This document shows, piece after piece, positions 23,000 to 35,169 of a stretch of 64,000 bases of DNA. Origin of the DNA: Hydractinia symbiolongicarpus (taxonomy: Eukaryota; Cnidaria; Hydrozoa; Anthoathecata; Hydractiniidae); contig NC_079883.1 in the NCBI RefSeq assembly GCF_029227915.1, positions 13,578,001 to 13,642,000 of the forward strand, written 5' to 3'. A model generated the notes under the pieces. The model was not told the origin of the DNA. It did not search any database and worked only from the letters and a program-made list of their open reading frames with translations. A program made the position numbers and the translations under genes. The first letter of the stretch is position 1. Every line of letters starts with the position of its first letter.

Positions 23000-25825
23000 A
23001 GAAAAAGAAAATACATCCAATGACAGTTAAATACTTTTATTTATTTATTTATTTTTATTCGTTTCTTTCTTTCTTTATATTCAATTTTTCACAGTAGTTA
23101 AAAAAACTAATTTAAATTGACTAATTAAAAAAAAAATTAAATCGTATAATACAGCTAGACAAAATCTAAGCACTAGGTTAAATAGCTTGCACGCACAATC
23201 AGCACCTTTCTAATATCGTATGGAACACATAATCATAAAATCCATGTTCGGGTAGTACGACTATTTAAACTACACGTTAGTTGTGCTTTACCTGATGCAA
23301 AGAGAAAGATGTGACTACGAAAACTTTATATAATTCATCTCAAATGAACAGTGTGGAATTGTTTTTATATAAGTTACGTTAAAAACTAGATATATCGTTA
23401 TTTCGTTTGCATATACATACATATACAAACTTTTTTTTCTTCATAAAAATCAATTTATAAAAATCTACATGTAGAATCTTAAATAAAAAGAAACTTTTAC
23501 AAGTACATTGTTCTGACTATTATTTAAATAGGAAACATTTTTTCATATTTGAATTCTTATTTGTGAAAATTGTTTTAATAGGAAAACTTCTATTTAAATG
23601 TTAAATGGTTAAGTTTGTTTGTTACTAATTTTAAAAGGAAGCTTCGTATATACTTACCAATAAACATCAAAAATAAGACGTTCAACTCAAGATACAATTC
23701 CGCGGTTTCGTTTGATCTATTTTAAAAACAATGAAATTAGCGATAAAGTCCTGTTGCGCATATCCAATTTTTTTGATATGCGCGACAGTAGTTTTTGCTA
23801 GATGTAGTTAAAATGAGCGATAAGTAGCGATAATTTTCAAAAATTACAAGTTGTCTGGATATCGCTATTTATCACTCACTGTGAACTACGCTTTAAAGTA
23901 CAATATATTTTCACATTAAGGTCGCTTATATACTAAATATCTTTTCATTAACAAGGTATTACTAAGGTGTTCTATTCACCGTATGAACTTTTGTACTAAC
24001 ATTTTAATGAGTGGCGTTCGATAAGCGGTCGCACCAGTGTTTTCTACACTGCCCTAATTATATTTTCTTGTGAACAATGTCACATCATCATCACATCAAT
24101 TCAATAACATACGTACACTGTACTTTGAATATTAAAAAACTATTAAATGTTCTCCCTTATGGAACTTTTATCACACCTTTTTTATAAATGTAGAGAACGG
24201 CTGCTTGTATTTTTGCATTGACCTGAGTAAAGTAAATCAACAACAGGCTTTTTAAAGTTATTTTCTTTATTCGCAAAATTAAGAAGCATACGAGTTAATA
24301 CGGCGTGTGTCATAAAAGAAGTAAAACTCAGACTCGCAAAGAATTACTCAAATAAATTTATTTTCTTGTTCAAAATATCTCTTAAATATTAACATACAGG
24401 AAGAAAAGATATAAGCTACAAGTCAACCGCGTCCCCAGGGTCTTTTGACCCCTGAGCCGTTATAACGGAGTTGTCAACAATGATTCTGGAACAGGCTGGT
24501 CACGTGATACAAAAATGCCCAGATATACTAGGCATTTTTGAAATTCCAAAGATAATGAGGTGCAAATTTGGTGCTCGCCTTTAAAGCGAGGCTTAGTGGT
24601 GGCGGGCAAAAAGACAAAACGTTAAAGAAACTTTTCTGTCGATGAAAGCCAAAATTGTCAGAATATTACTAGTTTGATTGCTCAATATTGGTGAAAGGCT
24701 TTAAAAAATTTTTTCAAAGTTTATTTCTATTAAAATTCATGAGCTAGCTGGACTATGCACTATATATAGGTACCTAGCTAGCTCAACCACATATTTAAAA
24801 ACGACATATTCAATGGCTATTATTTTCTAGGTGGGTAATTTTGTTGAAAACATGTTAGAAATTGTATGAGAATATCTGGGTTCCCTAGTTGCACACGAAG
24901 TTTTCTAATATATACACCACTTTTTCAAAATTAATTTTTTACAATCAAAACTAAGAATGACAGGCTGTAGTGCTAACTTTTTTGGATAATTCTCAGAAAA
25001 TCTATTTCTACCAGTTTTAAAATGTAAAGTTTTGCCATTTTGTTCTTAATTATATAAACTGCCACCAAGACAAGAAACCCTCTTTTTCAGAAAAATAATA
25101 TTTAGAGATTTTACAAAATCTTATTTTGTAAAAGGGACAAAATTTAATATCATTTAACGATATAAATAATGGGTTAAGTTAAAGATGGTTTATTATATAC
25201 GTGTAGGGTAATAATTCCAAAAATGCTATTTGTACTTGGGTACGATATATAAAATTATGCCGGTGAAACATGATCACTGTCCAAAAATAAAAATAGGACC
25301 TTTTGATGTTAAATTTTCTCAGTATGGTACATTGGCTTTCGAAGAATTAATTTGTTAAAAAACGTTACTTGTTTGTTTTTGTTTGGTCCAGGTTTAAATA
25401 ACTCAAATTCTGAAACCTAGAAAGTATAGCTGATAAAAAATCATTCCTTATGTCTATCCTTAAGTATATAGATAAATACGAATAAAATTCATGATATGAA
25501 GAATTTGTAAGAGCTTTCTTCATTTAAAAGGCAATGCCAAAAAAAGTACACTACATGTTACATTCAAGTGCCTCACTTAATGTGCATTCCATGGGCCTGG
25601 TTAGTATAGTATATGAGTATATCAATAAGCTCATCATATTTACCTACTTATAAATATGAGTTCCAATGTTTCCATTTTTAATAGATTCTTGTGCATGCCG
25701 GGAAAAAATTAGAAAATCGACAGGAAAAAAATGCAGACCTTAGGTGACGAAAGTCAAATTATGGTTAAAAACTTTTGTACTGTATAATTTGTTCTAAATC
25801 TACACTACATGCAAGTTATATCTAT
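23000..25825. other. Intergenic, no gene seen
   Basis: AT-rich, with a TTTA microsatellite near 23038-23055. A foldback element is listed separately at 24427-24515. No coding region or RNA gene was recognised. Confidence 0.45.
24427..24515. mobile_element. Short foldback/MITE of the CAACCTCG-CCAGGG family
   Basis: Left end CAACCGCGTCCCCAGGG, interior CCCCTGAGCCGTTATAACGG, right part TTCTGGAACAGGCTGGTCAC. The right part is the inverse of GTGACCAGCCTGTTCCAGGG at 27037-27056. Confidence 0.6.
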
Positions 25826-25835
25826 AAATACGCTC

Positions 25836-26400
25836 AGTGTGTCTGTGTGTCTGTGACAGGCAAAGTGGATGTGTTCATTTTCCCTTGATGTTGCCGAAAA
25901 ATGCATGTCTAATATGTTAAATTTTCTGACGTTACATCGCGACGTTAATACGTCAATATCCTATATTAAATCATTGAAGCCATTCCAGTGCACCTAAAAC
26001 TTTGAGGCCAACTTACTTGGAAACGAGGTAGTGATGTCAATGTTTTTTCACCGCGTGGGTAACTAGGGAGCACCTGGGACCAATTTGGGTAAGTTTTCCA
26101 AACCTGTGTCCCCAAATCCGTTTCGGAATACACGGGTTGATGACGTCATCACAAAACCTTTAAACCCTAATATCTCTGCGACCATTTATCAAAAGCACAT
26201 GATCATATACATTTTCTTGAAGCTCTACACAACAGAGGCAACATGAAAACAAGCTTCAGAATTATTTTCTTTGTGGATGGGTTGCTGACGTCATCAAAAT
26301 TCAAATAAGGGTTCTTTTTCATTTTTATACTGCCTCAGTGGATTTTCCACAGGCCTCATCGACTAGTAAATATATATTTTAATTTCATTTTCAAAAGATG
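25836..26400. repeat. Interspersed repeat family R5, long copy
   Basis: Begins with a GTGTGTCTGTG microsatellite, then ACAGGCAAAGTGGATGTG and TTCATTTTCCCTTGATGT. The same start is at 53525-53650 (ACAGGCTAAGTAGATGTG, TTCATTTTTCTTTTATGT). The long copy continues with repeated TGACGTCATC words near 26135 and 26285. No coding frame. Confidence 0.6.
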
Positions 26401-27030
26401 CCTGAAATAAATTTGGAATGGACTGGCTTTCCGCGTGCATTATTTTGCCTGCAGATTTGCGTAAATGGTTTTGGGATTATAAGCAGCACACGTCACGATG
26501 AAAGTCAGCTGCATGGTTTTTAGCCAACAAAGTGTTCTTAAAAATGTCACAGATATTTAAGTTGTTAAACACAGCCAGCTTGTCATCAAAATATTTATAA
26601 AAATAGATTCAAACATTGACTAACAAGATTTAGTTTTGTATCCAAGTAGGGTAATGACTTTAACAACATCGGTTTATATGGCTACTAGCTTAATATAGAT
26701 GTTCACGTAATTTGGACTGTATACGCTAGCTAAATAACTACCAGTAGTTCTGCAGTTAAAGACAAACACCTTACATGTATCAATTTAATTATTAAGATAA
26801 ATTTTCATGCAGAACTTAAAATGAAATATTTTCTACCATATTTCTTAAGCGATCCTCTTTAAAGTTGATACAAAACTTTAGCTGGTCTTTTTATTCACTC
26901 CACAAAATATCGACTGCACTATTTGCTGTATTCTTGTTTACATGAAACTCCCGTTCGGGGTAAAAAGAAGTTTTTGCAGGGCAAGAACTGTTTCATAAAT
27001 CATTTTTTGGGTAAAATTATTTATAAGCGA

Positions 27031-27118
27031 TCATGTGACCAGCCTGTTCCAGGGCCTTTTCGTCGCTATCAGCTTCATCAACAAGCTAAAATGCCCTGGG
27101 AACAAGGTTGGCTACAAG
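27031..27118. mobile_element. Short foldback/MITE of the CAACCTCG-CCAGGG family
   Basis: CATGTGACCAGCCTGTTCCAGGG at the left and GCCCTGGGAACAAGGTTGGC at the right. CAGGG and CCCTGG are inverted ends around an ~45 bp centre. Confidence 0.65.
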
Positions 27119-28879
27119 TGTCTAGCGAAATCAGCAATAAATAAAATATTTTAGTTTACGATGATAGCATGTTAATTTTAACAAGGATATATGTTCAGAA
27201 AACATTAAAATAATTTACATCGTTAAAATAATTGGTCTTAATAAAATATTCAAGTCAATTTTTGGTTGCATAAGACACTTTCCTATTCATGGCTACGTTA
27301 GGACCTCGATATATTGAGCTTTGAAAAAAACTAAAGAAAATCTACGCTAAATTGAGGGTTCTTTAAATCGAAAATAGAAAAAAAATCTTTGTCAAAATAA
27401 TTAACCTTATCGTAACAAAGTAAGTTCTTTGCCGCAACATTTCCAGTTAACCTTTGGTTCAGGTTTTGCTCAAATATGTTTTACATATTGTTACAATTTC
27501 AAAAAGTCAGTTTGTTTCGGTAAAAAATTCGCATTTAACTCTGAACCTCTTTTTAACACGTTCCCATCATCCGTGCTGGAGCATTACTGAAAAACCTTTT
27601 TAGCTGTATATTTGCCTGTTGACAAGATTAAAGATTTTGCTGAAAACCAATAAAACACGTGTAAAGTGGAGATCGCAGTTAAAAACAATAAATGTAGGCC
27701 TTGATGAAGAAATGCAAATGTTTTGTAAACAACAATTTAACTGGAAAAGAAGACTTGTAAATGATTTAAAAAAATCCTAAACACTGAGATCAATATTACA
27801 CTTTAACTTTAATTTTCTTAATGGAGGGCCTTCAACTGTGAAATACTATGGGCTCGTATGGTGGTTGAAACTCTCACGTTTTGAAAAAAATATTTACACA
27901 ATGGAGGACTATTCAAATGATAAGCGCAGATGTGTGTCCCAATACGTCATATCTTCACACGCAGAATGAACTAACAAAAAAATCGGAGTATACAAGAATT
28001 GCATTTTTTTCGTCAACAAAAACAATTAAATAAACTGGGAAATACAATTCACAATACACACACATTTTTTATAAGAAACATATCACAAGATATAATAATA
28101 ATAGAAATAAACTGAGGGAGAAGTTTTCGTGAATAAGAAAAGAATTTTGATTTCAAAGTTTCATTAAATATTGAAATTGGCAACAAGCTAAGAACATCGC
28201 ACAAAATTAATATTTTAGAAAGAGTTGACCGTTCTGTTAAATTGTACTTCCCATATGTAAATTTTTAAAATAATTGTGCATTTTATATACAGTGTCCAGT
28301 TACTAAGAAAAACAAAGGTAGAACATTCTTAATACACTAGATGAAGAAATTTAAATAAGACTTCAATTAAACAAAATTGAGCAGAATCTTAAAGTTTATA
28401 AAATTTCTTTGTTTTTCTTTGTATGACGGTTCGATTCATCCATACATATATAAATCACATGGGTTATAATAAAATTTAATAATTTTATGACATTAAATGT
28501 TTATTTAAATACCATAACGTTAAATAACATAAATTTAAATACATATAATAATAAATAACACCTTCAACTTCTTAGTATTCCTCTTTGCAACTGATTTTTT
28601 ACTAACATATAAGACTGTTTTTGTTATGTATATGAAGAGATTTGTTGTAAATTTTAAAGTAAGTAGTCTGATGGAGGGAGATGTTTATTCGAGAAAATGC
28701 AATACATAATCTCACGTTCTATTTACTTGATTGAGAGAAAGAGATTTGAAATCATTGCTCTCAAACTGGTATTTTTGATATATAATAGAAATATGTGAAT
28801 TATATGTAGGTGTATGTTAACTCGCAAGGAGAAAGTAAAGGTAAAAAAAATTTATGTCACATGTAGGGTATATATTTAA

Positions 28880-28946
28880 AATTCTTATGAAACTACAAAA
28901 TAATTCTTATGAAACAACAAAATAATCCTTATGAAACTACAAAATC
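28880..28946. repeat. Tandem repeat, three units of ~23 bp
   Basis: Three consecutive variants of AATTCTTATGAAACTACAAA with only single-base changes between units. Confidence 0.85.
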
Positions 28947-29240
28947 CGCCGTAAGGCTGCCTGTTCTTGTTTTTCGAGACTTTTTTTTATTTTGTTTTTA
29001 TTAGTAAGAACAGAACTTGGGAATTCTGACTCATTTTTACTATGGACGCAACCTCGTTTTTAGCGTATGTTCTGTTTTTTATGTTTGTACGTTATGCTTC
29101 ATAAAACGTAGATAAATTTCCAAATTTACAACACTCAAAATCTACACTCAAGATTTAGATTTAGAGACGGGAATAAATTTATCCTAACCAAGTTACTTTA
29201 AACGGAAAAAGCTGCATGTGAATGAAATTTTGTTGCAAAG

Positions 29241-29674
29241 TTATTCGTAAAACATAGCATACACGTCTGTACATGATCTTCCTCCGTTATTTGAATCAGA
29301 TACATTTCTTAAATCTTCAAGGTACCAGATCCTTAATTCATCTCCACTTCTTGCAGGTATGTTCAGATTATCAAATTGAAGATATGGTGAGTTGCGATGA
29401 TATCCAGGAAGAAGGTAAAAAAAAAGCGGGTTTGAATTCGGAATTATGATTGTGTTGTTTTTGTCAGTGAGTACGGTATGGATCATCTGTTTTTCAGTGT
29501 AATGGCATCCCCATCGAGAGCCACGGTCAAGCCAGCAACTCAATGTAGCTACTTCACCCGTATGTTTAAGTTTCAACTTTGTTATGGTGCCAGTATGCTT
29601 CAATGTAAACTTACCATAGCTATCATCCTTTGCACCAAAACAAACATTAGTGGCTTGTAATTTCCAACCGTCGG
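29241..29674 (-). CDS. Terminal coding exon: ~145-residue secreted-type domain of unknown function
   Basis: The exon starts after a splice acceptor (TATTCTAG, AG at 29676-29675) and needs one base from the previous exon, so it enters in phase 1. It ends at the TAA at 29243-29241. The protein starts DGWKL, then TNVCFGAKDDSYGKF, a run of alternating strands with CWLDRG, SRWGCHYTEK, YLQFDNLNIPARSGDELRIW, and closes with GGRSCTDVYAMFYE. Four cysteines and a lectin-like beta pattern suggest an extracellular module. I recognise the style from cnidarian predicted proteins but cannot name a family. The natural partner is the signal-peptide/PAN-like exon at 33232-32924 on the same strand. Phase shows that a simple join to its obvious donor would break the frame, so an unseen intermediate exon or another donor is needed. 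Confidence 0.7.
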
Positions 29675-30102
29675 CTAGAATATTTGGTAACAAAAAGTTT
29701 TAATCATTTTTACTGTATATTTAAAGCTATATTAACATTTTTATACATAATGTTGTTTTTTTAACAAAAGCGAATCAAACTGTTTGTTTAGAAAAAAATA
29801 TGTTGTGAAAATGAAATTATAACGATTTCTTATAAAACGTAAAATTCGATCACCTGGCAGACAAGGCAATCAGATTGCTCATATCTCGCTTTGTTGAAAG
29901 CAGATCTCCGTTCAATGAACTGAATATTTTTTTATGTACTTGCTCCAGCTCCGGCTAATAGGACTGAGTTTTTTTTCGCGTGTTATGCAGTTAAAGAAGA
30001 GTCAAACAAAAAATTATTTTGAGTCAGCCAGAAAAATATTTTAGACGCAAACAAAAGATATATAGATTTCTGAATCTAAAATCTACTTAGATAATTACTA
30101 TA

Positions 30103-30535
30103 ACTAGTCGGTGGCCCTTGGAAAAATCCACGGGCTCGCCCAGCGTTTTTATACCGCATTGCGTGCGTCTTGCTACTTGCGCAGCTAAGCTACCATTTTG
30201 CGTGACAGACAGACGCACACGGGTATTATAATATAGACTAGTCGTTAACCCGTGAAAAAGTCCACGGGGTCGCCCGTCCTTTATATATTGCATTTCGTGT
30301 TTCCGTGACAGGACGCTTCTTTCGCGGACAGACAGACAGACGGAATACGGTTATAAGATATAGTCGTCAGCCCCTGGAAAATTCACGGGTTAACCCTTCC
30401 TTTAAATTTACCCGTTGCAACAAAGTGGATAAGAATACATCGCATTTGATATTCGTGTTTCTGTAGCACGAGTTTCTACCTCAGCGGGAGGTCCGTGCAG
30501 AGACAGACAGACGACAGCTATTATTGAAGAGATAA
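30103..30535 (-). mobile_element. Three tandem Helitron-like short repeats
   Basis: Three head-to-tail copies, at about 30103-30236, 30237-30360 and 30361-30535, in the same orientation. Read on the minus strand each ends with a GC-rich hairpin (CCCGTGGA-loop-TCCACGGG type, for example 30114-30133), about 8 nt of spacer and CTAGT. Near the other end is a GTCTGTC microsatellite and a start like TCTATATTATAATACC. Hairpin plus CTRRT at the 3' end and TC at the 5' end are Helitron terminus features. The copies are progressively diverged, the third most. They lie in the presumed intron of the PAN-like gene. Confidence 0.7.
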
Positions 30536-32033
30536 CCAATAAATAACTATATTTCACAACTAAGTATCTATATATTTTCCTAGCAAAATTTTCAAGATAA
30601 CCAAGAATATTTTACGTACTATAGTAGTAATAGAATTTTCTTACCTTAGTTATAACGTTTTGAAACTTAAGAAATACTTAGGGTTAGGAAAATTCATAGA
30701 AAGAATACAGAGAGAGAAAAAAGGTCAGTAAAATAAGGATCAAAAAGGGCACCTTAAATATACAAAAAAGTGCCAAGCGTGCATTTTAATATATTGACAT
30801 CAGGCTTTTTTTTATTGGATATGAAGGGCTACTTCAATTTTTAAATTACATTTGTTTTTAGCGTTATCTACTTTTTAAGAACTATTATTATTTTAAGCTG
30901 AAGAACATGACTGGTTAGGATAAAGATGTTTAAAGATCACTATCCCTTCTCCATTTTAGCTTTAAGGTGGCTAGATGTCTCGCCAATATAACTGTAATCA
31001 CCGTCAGCATATTTAAACTTATCAACTAAATTAGAGCGAGCAATAAAGTTAGTTTGTCTTTGTAAGAGAAGTACTGTTGAATTTCAAAAGAGTTAAAAAT
31101 GATTCCAATGTTAACTTCAGGTTTACAATATATTTAAGGCCTAGTTTAAGTTTGGAGTGTTGTGAGAACTTACCAACATATGGAAGTTAAAATAATATAG
31201 GTCAACAGGTAAGCGACTACGCCCTTTGTTTTAAAGCAACAGGTACAAAACAGTATCATCCGCACTTCTCGTAAGACACCTCATTTTAGAAATAAATTAT
31301 TTACAGCTGCCTCGATCGAACTACTGCTCAAATAAGCGCTTATAACTTTTTTTAGTAAAGATTACCGATGAGGAAACAATATATATGCATTTTTCATCCA
31401 CTCAGTTTAAAACGCGCATGAGCGTTTTTAAAGAATAATATACAGCAGTTATCTTGTTTCTCAACTAAAATATGCATGATTAGGAGGGTATGATAACTTA
31501 ACTTGTGCTATCGTGTGTGGTGTATTTTATGTTTGTGTCTCTTTTACCATGCACCTTTCAAAAAATTCATAGAAAAATGTGTTCATCACGAAAATAAGAA
31601 CTTCAGAAGAAGAAAGAGATAATTTTTGGCGGAATAAAATAATTGCAAGAAATTCACACACTCGTTCTCAGGATTTTTCACTTTAAGACTAGTTACTGGA
31701 AATTAAGTTATAACGACATTAAAGTTAAAAATCTTATTTGTTCAGTATTGTGATGCTAATAAAACTTTTAACTTTCACTGGGAAAATGTGAATGGACTAT
31801 TCAGGTCCAAACCTGAATTAGTTAATTGTACATGTTGACTAACATGAATACAAAATAAAAGCTGTATAATTGAAATAAATTAAAATAAACATGAATAAAC
31901 TATGAGTACAAAAAAATCATACCCTCAGAGCACGTGTTTTTCTTCTTAGTCCCACAAGAGGATACATTCTAGAAACAAAAACGTTACTGCTCTGTTATAA
32001 TAATTAAAAATGTCAGCTTTCATTACATAATGC

Positions 32034-32125
32034 CTACCTGGTTTCCAGGGCTTCTGACTGCTAATTAAATTGTTTTCGTAATAACGGCTCAGGGGACACA
32101 TTATCCTGGGGACGAGGTTGACATA
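32034..32125. mobile_element. Short foldback/MITE of the CAACCTCG-CCAGGG family
   Basis: TACCTGGTTTCCAGGG at the left, AACGGCTCAGGGGACA inside and CCTGGGGACGAGGTTGAC at the right. CCAGGG/CCTGG and the CGAGGTTG end tie it to the copies at 16.1, 24.4, 27.0 and 35.0 kb. Confidence 0.65.
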
Positions 32126-32923
32126 AGCCTTTTTCGAAGAACTCTGAGCATAGAAAAGCCTCAGTATGTTTGTATTTTTAACAAGAGGAGTACAAACACA
32201 AACATACCTTGTTGTTAGTAATTTTAGCTTTGTATTATCTAGAATATTTTTAAAACATGTTTCTGACTTTAAATTATTCTTGCTGTTTCATACAATTTCT
32301 TCTTTCAAACAACGTATATTTCAAATATACAAACTTCGTACCCAGGCCATCTATTTCTTCCTTTAAGCATTAATTACTGTTCAGTTGTTTAAAAGAGAAA
32401 AAATTGGGAACAAGTTTAAAAAGGATACAATAGAGAGTTAAAAAGTCGAAGTATTTCCCTCACTAACTTAAACACATTTAAAAATTTCTCATTTTTATTT
32501 TATCTAGGCCAGTTTTTTTAGGAGCTTTAAGATGACAGCGGCTTAAAATTCCGAACAAGAAAAGGGTAAAACTGTGAAACATAAATTTTAGAATGAGAAT
32601 AACTCGTAAAGATGACTGCTAGATGGGCAACTTAATAAACTCATCAAAAGACAGCTTTGCAAATTTTTGGTAAGGACATTCAGTTTTTATCCGAGTATTT
32701 AATAAACAATAAGTTACTGTCCAGCAGACGTCAACTCTTATGTAGAACTAAGGCTTGCTAAAAATGACGAAAAGTCACCAAATTTCAATCGCAGTACGCT
32801 TCATAAGTTATTAAAAAATTAGGAGAAAGAAGAGGGGGATTTTTTAGTTCTCCCTCCGAGATCGCCTTCCTGGGTACGAATGGGGTTAAATTATTATATC
32901 AATTATTTATAATTAGTTCCTAC

Positions 32924-33232
32924 CTCAAACCACTCCACTTTTTCCCCATCTGATATTTTTGGTAACTTTAAGTCATCGTCACCTCCTTCTTTAATAAACC
33001 AACACTCTCCAAATGAATTATTATCCTGCTCTGGTTTGAAATATGCCGTGTCACAAGCTTGATCATTACCACATCTTACCAAGCAAGTAGTTCTTGTGAA
33101 TTCTTTATAATGATTTGTAACTTTTCCTTTTTTGATGTCGTTAACGTTGTGTATAAAGTAAAGATTACTTTCAGTGAAAACGTATTTGATAGCAAAAAGC
33201 AATAAAATTAAAGTTAAAACTTTGAAAGCCAT
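32924..33232 (-). CDS. First coding exon of a secreted protein: signal peptide plus PAN/apple-like module
   Basis: 103 codons from the ATG at 33232 to a donor TTTGAG/GTAGGA (GT at 32923-32922). Residues 1-22 are a signal peptide (MAFKVLTLILLLFAIKYVFT). The rest has a PAN/apple-type cysteine pattern: TTCLVRCGNDQACDTAYF then GECWF, with an acidic tail DGEKVEWFE. PAN modules bind proteins or sugars outside cells. Reading on past the donor gives only a few residues before a stop (NYK), supporting splicing. A second possible donor, GGAG/GTGACG near 33000, exits in phase 1 and would join the exon at 29674 in frame (…KEG then ADGW), at the cost of the acidic tail. The link to 29241-29674 is inference from strand, distance and shared secreted character. 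Confidence 0.7.
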
Positions 33233-33654
33233 ACTGTCTGTGTGTAACACCTCCAATGAACAGTTGAACAAAAATGATTACTGTTGTTGTGTGAAAAATC
33301 ATATATGAGATAGAAACAATAACTATTGACACCCAAAATATAACCAATAAGCAGAGTTTTTCTTTATCACGTGTCTCAAACTAACCAATGATATTGGTAT
33401 ATACGCTAAGAACATGTTTTTATGTTTCTTGGTTTGAATTAATTATTCACGTTTGTTTAAAACGACATATATCGACTCTTGCGTCATTAAAATTTGAGTA
33501 AAAATATTGACAGTTGGTTCAAGGTAAAAACGTGACCGAGTTCCCCTCAGAAGTAAAACCCTCTTAAAGTCGTACTGTATGATAAAAAAACATTTTAAAG
33601 GTAGAACAGAACTAAATCCTACAAAATTATGACACTTGAGAAACAGTTAGAACA

Positions 33655-33785
33655 CACTTTTATAAGAAAATTTTTATAAGAAAAATTTTACAAGAACAAT
33701 TTTAGAAAAAAGAATTTTATAAAAAAAAAATTATAAAAACATCTTTTTAAAAATAATTTTATAGAAACAATTTTAATAACTAAAT
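33655..33785. repeat. Degenerate tandem repeat of TTTTATAAGAAAAA-like units
   Basis: About nine imperfect AT-only units with variable spacing. Low complexity; no other function seen. Confidence 0.7.
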
Positions 33786-33999
33786 ACACTCGGTTTCAGG
33801 TTTTAACGATAAGTGCGATTTATTAAATTTATAAAATTTATTACATCCAGAACGTCTAACAAACTGATTTTTACCATCTTTAATTAACCTGCCTACAATT
33901 TTCTACTACTGAGACTTCTTTTAAATGTCATCTAAAAGAGAATTATAGATCGAAAAATAAATATGGATAGTGAAAATTCTTAGTAACATTTGAAATTAA

Positions 34000-34970
34000 T
34001 GTCAAAGATAAAATAGAAATAGAATTTATAATGTTTGAAGAAATCAGAAAATGTTAATATTTATCCGGGATTTCTTTTTCAATAGGAACCCATTTATTTA
34101 ACAAATTTTCACTGTTGTTGGGGGTACCACGGTTCCGAGGTCCCAGATCGGGTCTTGCTTTTGGATCATAACGTTATTTTGAACATTTAGTAAATATTTA
34201 CTTAAATGTACGTCATTAAGTCTAAAAAATATGTTTGGTTGAGATAATTGTGGTCGTTTTATAGGGTATGTAGGATAGAAATAGACTTGTTTTCGCATGT
34301 TAAGCCGCCTGGCTAAATTTCGCGCCAAAACACTATAAATAATTTACGTTTACTTTTGTCAAAAGAAGGTATTATTATTCATAGTGAAAGATTGAAACCT
34401 TGAAAGAAATTATTTTAATGGATTCTTGCATTGCAAATGATATTAGCATTTTTTATAAAAGTACTTATGACATAAGTTCTTAGATTTAAATATTTAAATC
34501 TTAAATAACTTGAGAACAAAAAAAGATTTTTAAAAACTTTCAAAGGACTTGATAAACAACTTTTTATTCTCTGCAACATATCATCTTCAATGCAGAAATC
34601 TGCGTTGAATCTGTCAAATCAAAAAACATTATTCTACACCAGATCATCTTCTTATACTGCTGACGCAATAGTGAATATTTAAAGTGGAATTCCTTATTTG
34701 TAAACAACGTAATACACGTTTCTTTTATTAAAACAATATTAACAACAAAATTAAAACAAAAACAGAACAAATTTTTGGCGCAAATCAGTACTTTCATTTT
34801 GAAACCAATGATTTACCGCTTCTGAGCTTTTATAGAATAACCTGTGTCTGAATTTTTGCACAAAATAAGAACAATCCAGCAAAGAACATTTTTTCAAACC
34901 CTCTTAAAGCTAATGATTTCTTGTACTCGTTTTCAATGTGAGTAATTAATAGTAAAAATAAAAAAAAACA
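34000..34970. other. Intergenic, no gene seen
   Basis: The minus frames at 34098-34328 and 34564-34797 have no motif. The sequence is AT-rich and otherwise featureless. Confidence 0.45.
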
Positions 34971-34971
34971 G

Positions 34972-35046
34972 TCTCGTCCCCGGGACTTGTTAGACTTCTT
35001 ATAGTTAAACGAAATATTAAAAATCTGAGTCCTGGGAACAAGGTTG
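34972..35046. mobile_element. Short foldback/MITE of the CAACCTCG-CCAGGG family
   Basis: TCTCGTCCCCGGGACTTGTT at the left and GAGTCCTGGGAACAAGGTTG at the right. The ends are inverted variants of one another. Confidence 0.6.
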
Positions 35047-35169
35047 CAAACTTTTTGTAATAATCATGTCTCAGTAATTCTAGGCCACCAACTTTTTCTA
35101 GATCTACGAATGACCTAATTTTTGACAAATTCTCAAGCTCAAAGTTCTAATGAACTGGACTCCTATGCT

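Larger units (their letters stand above)
26400..29240. other. Intergenic, no gene seen
   Basis: AT-rich. It contains the foldback element at 27031-27118 and a short tandem repeat at 28880-28946. The frame at 26923-27144 covers the foldback element and is not a gene. Confidence 0.45.

Noticed and set aside
25836-26400. Coding exon
   Set aside because: Better explained as an interspersed repeat, since it recurs at 53525 and has no stable frame.
28880-28946. CRISPR-like array
   Set aside because: Contiguous units without spacers, in animal DNA; a simple tandem repeat.
30087-30293. 68-codon minus frame
   Set aside because: Lies across the tandem Helitron-like repeats and reflects their sequence only.
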